Assembly: GCA_902792985.1 (NCBI GenBank)
Contig: CADBBT010000001.1
Location: 56,847 to 120,846 of the forward strand
Length of the DNA: 64,000 nucleotides
Source: Oscillospiraceae bacterium
GTDB taxonomy: Bacteria > Bacillota > Clostridia > Oscillospirales > Acutalibacteraceae
Direction: 5' to 3'
Of this stretch, positions 17,825-25,311 are shown in pieces. The translations under genes were made by a program, and so were the position numbers. The notes beneath the pieces were generated by a model. That model had not been told where the DNA came from, made no database searches, and saw only the letters and a list, made by a program, of their open reading frames with translations. Each line of letters starts with the position of its first letter. Position 1 is the first letter of the stretch.

Positions 17825-18645
17825 CCTATCCGCTCAAGACCATGCGTATCACCCAAAGCTACACCGGCACAACCTCACATTTGCCGCACACGACCGGCAC
17901 GCCGAAAGACTACCCGGTGGACGACGGCGGCAAAAACGGCGGCAAAGACGCGATCTACTGCCCATGCGACAGCGTCAAGGTGTTTCGCGTTTACGGCGTG
18001 GGAAACAAAGGCGTCAACACGCTGTTTTTGCAATCGGCCGAAAAGGTCGATTTTGCCGACGGCACGCGCGATTACTTTTGTGCGCTGCTGACGCACCCGG
18101 ACGACGCCGATCTTTCCGCGCTCGCACTCGGAAAAACCTTCCGACGCGGCGACGTGATCTGCCACGAAGGCAGCGACGGCGGCGTCGGCAACCACATCCA
18201 CCTTTCCGCCGGAAAGGGCAAGGTCACCGGCACCGGATGGCGGCAAAACAGCAAACGCAAATGGGTGCTCACCTGCACCGGCGGCGCCTGCAAGCCGGAG
18301 GAGCTGTTTTTCCTTGACCCGGCGTTCACAACGGTCAAAGACAGCAAAGACCTGCGCTTTCGCACCCTGCCGACTGCCAAGGGCGGCAAACGCGTGTTTG
18401 CGCCCGGCGTGTTCCGTGTCAGCGACGCCGACATCCTCAACGTGCGCTCCGGCCCCGGACTGCAGCACAGCAAACTGACCTTTCCCCTGCTGAGCGCAGA
18501 CGCGCAGCGCAAGGTTTTGCGCCTTGCCGGACACCCGGTGGACGGCTATTGCCGCGGGCTTTGCTTCACCGTTTCGCTTGTAAAGGACAACTGGGGCAAA
18601 ACGCCGAGCGGCTGGGTGTGTTTGGATTACTGTGAACGGATGTGA
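17809..18645 (+). CDS. Phage-type endolysin: M23-like peptidase with C-terminal SH3 domain
   Basis: The protein is about 278 residues starting at TTG 17809, which has AGAAGG at correct spacing; a longer frame begins at 17746. Residues ~1-165 resemble a LytM/M23 metallopeptidase (MRITQSYTGTTSHLPHTTG..YPVDDGG, CDSVKVFRVYG, LLTH, GNHIHLS). The HxH motif GNHIHLSAG is present and the first zinc ligand would be in the HLPHT region. Residues ~205-275 form an SH3-type wall-binding domain (ADILNVRSGPGLQHSKL). It would cut peptidoglycan cross-bridges after release by the holin. It has no signal peptide. Confidence 0.8.
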   Translation: MDNYLTYPLKTMRITQSYTGTTSHLPHTTGTPKDYPVDDGGKNGGKDAIYCPCDSVKVFRVYGVGNKGVNTLFLQSAEKVDFADGTRDYFCALLTHPDDADLSALALGKTFRRGDVICHEGSDGGVGNHIHLSAGKGKVTGTGWRQNSKRKWVLTCTGGACKPEELFFLDPAFTTVKDSKDLRFRTLPTAKGGKRVFAPGVFRVSDADILNVRSGPGLQHSKLTFPLLSADAQRKVLRLAGHPVDGYCRGLCFTVSLVKDNWGKTPSGWVCLDYCERM

Positions 18646-18649
18646 CACG

Positions 18650-18910
18650 ATGAACGACACCATTCTCGTGGCACTCATCTCCCTGCTCGGCACGCTCAGC
18701 GGCACCTTCGCAGGTATCCTGACCGCAAACAAGCTGACCGCCTACCGCATTGAGCAGCTTGAAAAGAAGGTTGAGGCACTTGCGGTGCTTGCCGAGCGCA
18801 CCTGCGTGCTGGAGACACAGACCAAACTGCACGACGAAAAGCTGACCGCCGCGTCCCGCCGGATGGATGCGCTGGAACGAAAAGAGGCCGGCTGCAGGCC
18901 GGTCAGTTGA
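18650..18910 (+). CDS. XhlA/haemolysin-like phage membrane protein
   Basis: The 86-residue protein starts at ATG 18650, five bases after the endolysin stop. An N-terminal membrane segment (ILVALISLLGTLSGTFAGIL) is followed by a coiled coil (YRIEQLEKKVEALAVLAERTCVLE..). This matches small phage proteins placed between endolysin and holin, such as XhlA, which assist lysis. The topology agrees. Confidence 0.75.
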   Translation: MNDTILVALISLLGTLSGTFAGILTANKLTAYRIEQLEKKVEALAVLAERTCVLETQTKLHDEKLTAASRRMDALERKEAGCRPVS

Positions 18911-18923
18911 AAGGAGAATTACG

Positions 18924-19232
18924 ATGAAATTGGATTTGACACTGATCATTGAGGCCGCCCTTGCGCTGTTGAGCGCCGTGCTCACCGCCTTTGTGCTGCC
19001 CGTTTTGAAAAAACGCCTGACCGCCGAACAGACCGAACGGCTGCGCGACTGGGTGCGCGTCGGCGTCGCCGCCGCAGAGCAGCTCTTCGGCAGCAAGACC
19101 GGCCAGCAGAAGAAGGACTATGTGCTCTCGCTCTTGCTGAGCAAGGGACTTGTCGTGGACGTTGACGAAGTGACCGCGCTGATCGAAAGCGAAGTGTATC
19201 GGCTGTCGCAGTCGTTAGTCGGTAGTCGGTAG
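18924..19232 (+). CDS. Phage holin, LL-H-like family
   Basis: The 102-residue protein starts at ATG 18924 after AAGGAGAATT. It has one strongly hydrophobic N-terminal segment (LIIEAALALLSAVLTAFVLPVL) and a charged region containing RVGVAAAEQLFG and KKDYVLSLLLSKG, as in LL-H-type phage holins. It would form membrane lesions that release the endolysin. The last codons (QSLVGSR, then stop) are written by the AGTCGGT heptamer array, so the repeat has supplied the C-terminus. Confidence 0.8.
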   Translation: MKLDLTLIIEAALALLSAVLTAFVLPVLKKRLTAEQTERLRDWVRVGVAAAEQLFGSKTGQQKKDYVLSLLLSKGLVVDVDEVTALIESEVYRLSQSLVGSR

Positions 19233-19241
19233 TCGATAGCA
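19209..19241. repeat. AGTCGGT-type heptamer array at the holin 3' end
   Basis: Four imperfect 7-bp units (AGTCGTT/AGTCGGT/AGTCGAT) overlap the final codons of the holin gene. The same arrangement of heptamers beside a hairpin recurs near 29460, 39790, 56680 and 57870. Confidence 0.8.
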
Positions 19242-19248
19242 GTTTTTA

Positions 19249-19285
19249 GCCCGCCGTGGGATGTAAACCGCGGCGGGCGTTGTTG
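19249..19285 (+). terminator. Terminator of the phage-like cassette
   Basis: GCCCGCCGTGG and CCGCGGCGGGC pair (one G-U) and are followed by GTTGTTGTT. Its core CCCGCCG...CGGCGGG is shared with hairpins at 29508 and 57821. Confidence 0.7.
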
Positions 19286-19289
19286 TTGG

Positions 19290-19364
19290 AGGGGTTAAGG
19301 GATTGAGGGAATGAGGGGTTGAGGGATTGAGGGATTGAGGGATTGAGGGGTTAAGAGAATGAGG
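19290..19364. repeat. GGGATTGA octamer array
   Basis: Nine degenerate 8-bp units (GGGATTGA, GGGAATGA, GGGGTTGA, GGGGTTAA). They are the same family as the array at 11101-11430. Confidence 0.85.
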
Positions 19365-19380
19365 AAGAAAAAACGAAAAT

Positions 19381-19420
19381 GGAAGGCGCCCGCTTTGGGT
19401 GCCTTCCTTTCTCATTTACG
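19381..19420 (+). terminator. Second hairpin terminator
   Basis: GGAAGGC and GCCTTCC pair and are followed by TTTCTCATTT. It precedes a small run of AATTCCG heptamers (about 19491-19525) between the cassette and the converging transporter operon. Confidence 0.6.
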
Positions 19421-19543
19421 GATGATCTGAGTTTCAGCTTGTACCTTCGCGCGGGGCGTTTTTCGTTTGACGCGACATTCCCCGCGACCGCAATTCCGAA
19501 TTCCGCATTCCGAATTCCGAATTGCAAAGCGCCTGCGCTTTGC

Positions 19544-20539
19544 TTATCTGTCCTCGCGGAAATAGGCAAGGCCCAGGCTTGCAGGCGGCTGTGTTTCGCG
19601 CTTTTTGCGCATGCTGATGGCGATCAGCACGATCACAGTCACCACATAGGGCGCCATTTTGATCAGCTCCTGCGTGCTCATATTCATCGGGATCAGATTG
19701 TTCAGGTAGTTGTGAACGATGTACAGTCCGCCGAAGAGGATAGAGCCGAGGATGCCGATGTTCGGACGCCAGACCGTGAAGATGACCAGCGCAATGGCAA
19801 GCCAGCCGCGGTCGCCGAACGCGTCGTTTGACCAAACGCCGCTTGCGTAGTCCATGACGTAATACAGACCGCCCAGACCGGCGATCATGCTGCCGATGCA
19901 GGTCGCAGCATATTTATACTTTGTTACGCTGATGCCCGCCGCGTCCGCAGTTGCGGGGCTTTCGCCCACAGCGCGCAGGTTCAGACCCGTGCGGGTACGT
20001 TTGAGCATAAAGCCGACCACAATGGCCGTGAGGATCGCAAAATACGCAAGAAAGCTGTAGGAGAGGAACACCTCGCCGAACCAGCCGCATTTGTCGGCAA
20101 AGGGCAGCGTTTTTGCAAAATATTTACTCGTCAGGCTCAGCGTGATCGAAGGCACGTCTGTCTTGACCAGCGTGATCAGCGAACCGCCGAAGAAGTTGCC
20201 GAAGCCGATGCCGAACGTGGTCAGCGCAAGACCGGTCACATTCTGATTCGCGCGCAGGGTCGTGGTCAGGAAGGAATAGATCAAACCCATCAAAAGTGAG
20301 CCGAGCAGGCAGGCAAGCAGCGGGATCGCGATGATCAAAAACGCGTTGGGGTTGCTCTTGTCGACCAGCGAGTTCTCATACAGGAACGCGCCGATAACGC
20401 CGGAGATGCCGCCGACATACATAATGCCAGGGATACCGAGGTTGAGGTTGCCGCTCTTTTCGGTGATGATCTCACCTGTGGAGCCAAACAGCAGAGGAAT
20501 GCCCTGCATGACGGCGCGGTGAAGGAAAGATGTGATCAT
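19544..20539 (-). CDS. Nucleoside-type ABC transporter permease (YufQ-like)
   Basis: The 331-residue integral membrane protein of the BMP-type nucleoside/purine uptake system has the conserved GEIITEKSGNLNLGIPGIMYVG near the N-terminus, LRAVGESPATADAAGISVTKYKY in the cytoplasmic coupling loop and about nine hydrophobic segments. It is last in the operon xpt - BMP lipoprotein - ATPase - permease - permease. I chose ATG at 20539, which overlaps the upstream stop (ATGA). Confidence 0.9.
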   Translation of the reverse strand: MITSFLHRAVMQGIPLLFGSTGEIITEKSGNLNLGIPGIMYVGGISGVIGAFLYENSLVDKSNPNAFLIIAIPLLACLLGSLLMGLIYSFLTTTLRANQNVTGLALTTFGIGFGNFFGGSLITLVKTDVPSITLSLTSKYFAKTLPFADKCGWFGEVFLSYSFLAYFAILTAIVVGFMLKRTRTGLNLRAVGESPATADAAGISVTKYKYAATCIGSMIAGLGGLYYVMDYASGVWSNDAFGDRGWLAIALVIFTVWRPNIGILGSILFGGLYIVHNYLNNLIPMNMSTQELIKMAPYVVTVIVLIAISMRKKRETQPPASLGLAYFREDR

Positions 20540-21648
20540 TGCGCAGCCACCTCCTTGGAAGAACGGAAATTCACGGTGTAGTTGATGAAGAACTCGCTGC
20601 CGATGATAAAGAAGATGATGATGCCTGTGATGATATCGGAAAACGAATCGTTCAGTCCGAAGACCGTGGAGATCTCCGTTGCACCCTTTTGCATGAAGAC
20701 GATCAGCAGAGAGGTGAGCACCATAAACAGCGGGTTGAATTTCGCCAGCCACGAGACCATGATCGCCGTAAAGCCGCGGCCTGCCGCCGTGTCGCGCGTG
20801 ATGGTGTGGTCTGTGCCCGAAACAAGCAGTAACCCCGCAACACCGCAGAGCGCACCGGAGAGCAGCATTGTACGGATGATGACCTTTTTGACATTGATGC
20901 CGATATAGCGCGCGGTGTTTTCGCTTTCGCCGACGACCGTCAGCTCATACCCGTGCTTACTGTATTTCAGATAGATATAGACCGCGACGGTCAGCACCGC
21001 AACGATCAGGATGTTCAGCAGATAGCCGTGCTTGCCGAGCGACGGCAGCCAGCCGGCCTGGGTGGCAGCGTTGATGACGCCGATCTTGCCGCTGCCCTTG
21101 GGCACCGACCAGATATAGACGAAATAGGAGACGATCTGCATGGCGATGTAGTTCATCATCAGCGTGAACAGCGTCTCGTTCGTGTTCCAGAACGCCTTGA
21201 AAATGGCGGGAATCACCGCCCAGATCGCGCCCGCAACGATGGACGCGAGGATCACAACGATCATCAGCAGTGCCGGCGGGAGCTTGCTGCCGAACAAAAT
21301 CATGACGCTTGCCGTTGCAAGGCCGCCCATGAGCACCTGTCCCTCCGCGCCGATGTTCCAAAAGCGCATCTTGAACGCGGGCGTCACTGCCAGCGAAACG
21401 CACAGCAGCATTGCCACATTTTGCAGCAGACCCCAGACGCGGCGGGTGGTACCGACAGCGCCTTTGATCATGGTGGCATAGATCTGGATCGGATTGTCGC
21501 CGGTGAACAGCACGATGATGATCGCGCAAAGGATCAGGGAAGCGACGACAGACAAAACCCGGATCAGCCACGATTTCCACATCGGCAGCGCCGCGCGCTT
21601 GCTGATATGCAAGAGCTGTTCATGTTTTGCTTTTTGCGGTTGACTCAT
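20536..21648 (-). CDS. Nucleoside-type ABC transporter permease (YufP-like)
   Basis: The 370-residue permease is the partner of the following gene. It shows the family motif RFWNIGAEGQVLMGG and the coupling loop ELTVVGESENTARYIGINVKK, with about nine to ten membrane spans. I chose ATG at 21648 (MSQPQKAKHEQ), which overlaps the ATPase stop. The two permeases form a heterodimeric channel for purine nucleosides or related ligands, inferred from the family and the adjacent xpt. Confidence 0.9.
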   Translation of the reverse strand: MSQPQKAKHEQLLHISKRAALPMWKSWLIRVLSVVASLILCAIIIVLFTGDNPIQIYATMIKGAVGTTRRVWGLLQNVAMLLCVSLAVTPAFKMRFWNIGAEGQVLMGGLATASVMILFGSKLPPALLMIVVILASIVAGAIWAVIPAIFKAFWNTNETLFTLMMNYIAMQIVSYFVYIWSVPKGSGKIGVINAATQAGWLPSLGKHGYLLNILIVAVLTVAVYIYLKYSKHGYELTVVGESENTARYIGINVKKVIIRTMLLSGALCGVAGLLLVSGTDHTITRDTAAGRGFTAIMVSWLAKFNPLFMVLTSLLIVFMQKGATEISTVFGLNDSFSDIITGIIIFFIIGSEFFINYTVNFRSSKEVAAQ

Positions 21649-23189
21649 TGTGCCGTGCCCTCCTTCTCCGAATGGTGTGCTTTGGTCATCAGCAGACCCA
21701 GCTCTTCCTTGGTTGCGCCGCGGCCGTCCACGATGCCGGTGACCACGCCGCCGCTGATGACGAGGATGCGGTCGCACAGCTCGGTGAGCACGTCGAGGTC
21801 TTCGCCCACGAAGATGACCGCCACGCCGTTTTCTTTTTGCTCGGTGAGCAGATTATAGATCATGTAAGAGGAGTTGATGTCAAGGCCGCGCACGGGATAC
21901 GCCGCCATCAGCACGGTCGGCGACGCGGAAATTTCGCGCCCCACAAGCACCTTTTGCACGTTGCCGCCGGAAAGCCGGCGCACCGGCGTCTGCACGCCCG
22001 GGGTGACGACCTTGAGGTCTTTGACCACGCGCTTTGCAAGGTCCTGCGGCGCTTTGCGGTGCACGAACGCGCCGTTGCCGCTGCGGTAGGAGCGCAGCAT
22101 CATGTTGTCGGTGATGTCCATGGAACCCACAAGGCCCATGCCCAAACGGTCTTCCGGAACGAATGACAAACGCACACCGAGGTTCTTGATCTGCATCGGC
22201 GTTTTGTCGCGCAGGTTCTCCTCCTTGCCGGTGACCGGGTCATAATAGAGGATGCTGCCGCTCTTGAGGTGCTGCAAGCCCGCAATGGCTTCCAGCAGCT
22301 CTTTTTGTCCGCTGCCGGAAATGCCGGCAATGCCGAGAATTTCGCCGGCGTTCGCGGTGAAGTTCACATTTTTCAAAATGCTGCGGCCGTCGTCACTGAG
22401 CACAGTGACGTTCGTCAGCGACAGACGCTTTTTGGCGTTTTTCGGCTCGGTACGCGCAATGTTCAAGCTCACCTTTTCGCCCACCATCATTTCCGTGAGG
22501 ATGCTCTCGTTGGCCTCGCAGGTGTTGACGGTGCCGATGTATTCGCCCTTGCGCAAAACAGACACGCGGTCGGAGATGGAAAGCACCTCGTTGAGCTTGT
22601 GCGTGATGATGATGATCGCCTTGCCGTCGTCGCGCATCCGGCGCATAACGGCAAAGAGCTTGTCGATCTCCTGCGGCGTGAGCACCGCTGTCGGCTCATC
22701 GAGGATCAGAATGTCCGCGCCGCGATAAAGGGTCTTGACGATCTCCACCGTCTGCTTTTCCGAAACGGACATCTGATAGATCTTTTTGTTCAGATCAATC
22801 TCGAAGCCGTACTTTTCGCACGTCTCCTGCACAACCTTTGTCGCCGCTTTCAAATCGTACTTGCCCTCGTTGATGCCGAGCACGATGTTTTCCACCGCCG
22901 TGAACACGTCGATCAGCTTGAAATGCTGATGGATCATGCCGATCTTATAGCGATACGCGTCCTTGGGCGAATGGATGACCGCCTCCTTGCCGCCGATGAA
23001 GATCTGCCCCTCATCCGGATGATAAATGCCGGAAATCATATTCATCAGCGTGGTCTTGCCGCTGCCGTTTTCACCGAGGATCGACAGGATCTCATGGTTA
23101 TACACGGTCAGGGAGACGTTTTTGTTGGCAACGATCTGACCGAACACCTTGGTAATGTTTTTGAGTTCTATGGCTGCCGTTTTTTCCAA
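21645..23189 (-). CDS. Nucleoside-type ABC transporter ATPase (YufO-like, tandem domains)
   Basis: This is a 514-residue double ATPase. The first domain has Walker A GENGSGKTT and Walker B ILILDEPTAVL. The second has a degenerate P-loop GISGSGQKE and the signature LSGGNVQK. Such asymmetric tandem ATPases energise sugar and nucleoside importers of the RbsA/YufO type. It starts at 23189. A hairpin separates it from the upstream lipoprotein gene. Confidence 0.93.
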   Translation of the reverse strand: MEKTAAIELKNITKVFGQIVANKNVSLTVYNHEILSILGENGSGKTTLMNMISGIYHPDEGQIFIGGKEAVIHSPKDAYRYKIGMIHQHFKLIDVFTAVENIVLGINEGKYDLKAATKVVQETCEKYGFEIDLNKKIYQMSVSEKQTVEIVKTLYRGADILILDEPTAVLTPQEIDKLFAVMRRMRDDGKAIIIITHKLNEVLSISDRVSVLRKGEYIGTVNTCEANESILTEMMVGEKVSLNIARTEPKNAKKRLSLTNVTVLSDDGRSILKNVNFTANAGEILGIAGISGSGQKELLEAIAGLQHLKSGSILYYDPVTGKEENLRDKTPMQIKNLGVRLSFVPEDRLGMGLVGSMDITDNMMLRSYRSGNGAFVHRKAPQDLAKRVVKDLKVVTPGVQTPVRRLSGGNVQKVLVGREISASPTVLMAAYPVRGLDINSSYMIYNLLTEQKENGVAVIFVGEDLDVLTELCDRILVISGGVVTGIVDGRGATKEELGLLMTKAHHSEKEGTAQ

Positions 23190-23236
23190 AGTCTTCCCTC
23201 CTATACAAATTCAGAATTCCGTATCAAGAATGGAAT

Positions 23237-23270
23237 CAGCCGGGCACAGATGGCTGTCTGAGCCCGGCTG
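23237..23270. other. Intercistronic hairpin after the binding-protein gene
   Basis: CAGCCGGGC and GCCCGGCTG pair within the BMP-ATPase gap. On the minus strand no U-run follows, so it looks like an mRNA-stabilising or partial-termination structure that would keep the binding protein more abundant than the transporter subunits. Confidence 0.5.
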
Positions 23271-23284
23271 TTTGTCGGTTTGAA

Positions 23285-24475
23285 TTAGTACTCTTCGTTC
23301 AGAAGGGTGATGCCGTCGATGCGCAGATCAAAATAGGGAGCCGAACGGTATTCGGATTCATGGAAGTAACCGTCAGAAACAACCTCGGTGTCCGGGGTGT
23401 AGTCCGCGTCGGAATCCACGTCTGCAAGATAGGAAGTCACTTCCTTACCCTTCAGGGTGAACGCGGCGGTGTCAAACACATGGATGCTGCCATCCGCCAG
23501 ACCGGCCTTGACTTTTTCGATTTCCGCAGCAGTTCCCTCTGCCGCTGCTTTATCGTTGATCTCTGTCAGCGCAACGGAGCCGGTTTCGATCGTGCCGGTC
23601 CAGTCCTTTTTGATCTCTTCGCCGTTCATCGCAGCCTTGATCGCATATTCAAAATACGGCGTCCAGTCGATGCGCGAGGAGATGATGAAGGTGTTCGGGC
23701 AAGCCGCGGCGGTGCTGCCGTTATAGGAGACGTCGGGCACGCCCGCGTTTTCACAGGCGGTCGGAGCGCCCATGGAGTCGGCATGCTGGCTGAGGAGCAC
23801 GCACTTGTTGTTGATGAGCATGGTCGCAGCTTCCTTTTCCGCAGTCTCATCATACCAGGAACCGGTGAACTGCACTTCCATCGTGACGCTCGGGCAAACG
23901 GACTTTGCACCGAGATAGAAGCTGGTGTAGCCGGAGATCACTTCCGCATAGGTGAACGCGCCGACATAACCCATCTTCGCTTCTTCTGCGGTGATCTTGC
24001 CGCTTTCGATCATCTCGTTGAGCTTCAGACCGGCTGCCACACCGGCAAGATAACGGCCCTCATAGATGGACGCGAACGCGTTGGCGAAGTTCGGCAGGTT
24101 CTTCGTGTGCGCCTGGGTGCCGGTTGCGTGGGCAAACTGCACTTCGGGGAACTGCTCGGCAGCCTTGATGAGGAAGTCCTCATGGCCGAAGGAGTCCGCA
24201 AAAATGAAACCGCAGCCCTGGTCGGCGAGGTCGGCAGCCGCTTCGTAGCAATCGTTGGACTCGTCGATGTTGGTCTTCAGGATCGCTTTGATGCCGAGGT
24301 TGTCACAAGCCTGTTTTGCCGCGTTGATGAAGTTGAGGTCATAGGTGGAGTTTTCGTCGTGCAGGAAGATGAAGCCGGCTTTGAAATCGGATTCTTCCCC
24401 GTCCGAGGTGCCGCCGCAAGCAGCAAGCGAGAACAGCAGCAGCGCAGCGAGTGCAAGTGCAATCAGTTTTTTCAT
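23285..24475 (-). CDS. BMP family substrate-binding lipoprotein (PnrA-like)
   Basis: The 396-residue lipoprotein has the lipobox LFSLAAC-GG (Cys near residue 20). The mature part follows the basic membrane protein fold: FIFLHDENSTYDLNFINAAKQA, GCGFIFADSFGHED, EGRYLAGVAAGL, GYVGAFTYAEVISGYTSFYLGA and the C-terminal FDLRIDGITLLNEEY. Members bind purine nucleosides and pass them to the two permeases. I chose ATG at 24475, preceded by GGAGGAAA. Confidence 0.93.
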   Translation of the reverse strand: MKKLIALALAALLLFSLAACGGTSDGEESDFKAGFIFLHDENSTYDLNFINAAKQACDNLGIKAILKTNIDESNDCYEAAADLADQGCGFIFADSFGHEDFLIKAAEQFPEVQFAHATGTQAHTKNLPNFANAFASIYEGRYLAGVAAGLKLNEMIESGKITAEEAKMGYVGAFTYAEVISGYTSFYLGAKSVCPSVTMEVQFTGSWYDETAEKEAATMLINNKCVLLSQHADSMGAPTACENAGVPDVSYNGSTAAACPNTFIISSRIDWTPYFEYAIKAAMNGEEIKKDWTGTIETGSVALTEINDKAAAEGTAAEIEKVKAGLADGSIHVFDTAAFTLKGKEVTSYLADVDSDADYTPDTEVVSDGYFHESEYRSAPYFDLRIDGITLLNEEY

Positions 24476-24522
24476 GTTTTTTTCCTCCATTGGTAAATAT
24501 TTATAAAGCCCGTAACCGGCCT

Positions 24523-25098
24523 TTATTTCCGTTCAAATTTGATCTCGCCGCCGTCCATGGATGTGATCACGGCAAGCGATTCCACACGCACGCCCTTTTC
24601 GCGGATGCGCGACGAGCCGGGCTGAAACGCCTTTTCCACCGCGATGCCGCAGCCGATCACCTCGGCGCCCGCCTGCCGGCAGATGTCGATCAGACCGAGC
24701 AGCGCGTTGCCTTCGGCGAGAAAATCGTCGATGATGAGTATACGGTCGGTCTTGTGCAAAAACTCCTTCGAAACGATCACATCGTAGGTCGTGCCATGGG
24801 TAAAGGATTTGACCTGCGTTTTGAACACGGACGAGGCAATGTTCTTCGTCTTTGTTTTTTTCGCAAACAGCACGGGGCAATTGAAATACTGCGCAGCAAT
24901 GCAGGCAATGCCGATGCCGGAGGATTCGATCGTGAGGATCTTGTTGACGCCGTCATCCGCAAAAAGCCGGTGAAACTCCTTGCCGATCTCGTTGAGCAGA
25001 CCGATATCCATTTGATGATTCAAAAAGGAATCCACTTTCAGGATATTACCCGGAAAAAGCTTTCCGTCCTTCAGGATTCGTTCTTCCAAAAGCTGCAT
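24523..25098 (-). CDS. xpt: Xanthine phosphoribosyltransferase
   Basis: The enzyme converts xanthine and PRPP to XMP for purine salvage. The 191-residue protein shows LLEERILKDG at the N-terminus, FLNHQMD, the ESSGIGIA loop, and the PRPP-binding motif ILIIDDFLAEGNAL. It leads the operon with the BMP transporter, so import and salvage of purines are co-expressed. The leader is only about 30 nt, so no purine riboswitch fits upstream. Confidence 0.95.
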   Translation of the reverse strand: MQLLEERILKDGKLFPGNILKVDSFLNHQMDIGLLNEIGKEFHRLFADDGVNKILTIESSGIGIACIAAQYFNCPVLFAKKTKTKNIASSVFKTQVKSFTHGTTYDVIVSKEFLHKTDRILIIDDFLAEGNALLGLIDICRQAGAEVIGCGIAVEKAFQPGSSRIREKGVRVESLAVITSMDGGEIKFERK

Positions 25099-25137
25099 TG
25101 CAAAAACCGCCTTCCGGTCAGGGAATGAATTTAATTT

Positions 25138-25166
25138 ATTTTATCAAATTTTGTCTATCTTTGCAA
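25138..25166 (-). promoter_or_regulatory. Promoter of the xpt-BMP transporter operon
   Basis: Minus-strand TTGCAA (25161-25166), a 17-bp spacer and TAAAAT (25138-25143), about 40 bp before the xpt ATG. Confidence 0.75.
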
Positions 25167-25227
25167 TACATTCTTTCAAAAAAGTTCACTTTTTCGCAGT
25201 AAAGTCAATTTAAAGCGCTAAAATGTC

Positions 25228-25256
25228 TTGCTTTTTTTCAGGGAATCGTATATAAT
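25228..25256 (+). promoter_or_regulatory. Promoter of iorAB-paaK
   Basis: TTGCTT (25228-25233), a 17-bp spacer and TATAAT (25251-25256), divergent from the xpt promoter. Confidence 0.75.
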
Positions 25257-25311
25257 GTTAAATAATTTCTGATCGCGCTCCGGCGCGGTGAACATTGGAG
25301 GACTCAAAGAA

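Noticed and set aside
16492-19232. Complete prophage
   Set aside because: No terminase, portal, capsid, tape measure, integrase or repressor gene is present between the flanking host genes, and no att repeats are visible.
25099-25140. Purine riboswitch upstream of xpt
   Set aside because: The promoter leaves only about 30-35 nt before the ribosome binding site, too short for an aptamer, and the conserved purine-riboswitch core is not present.
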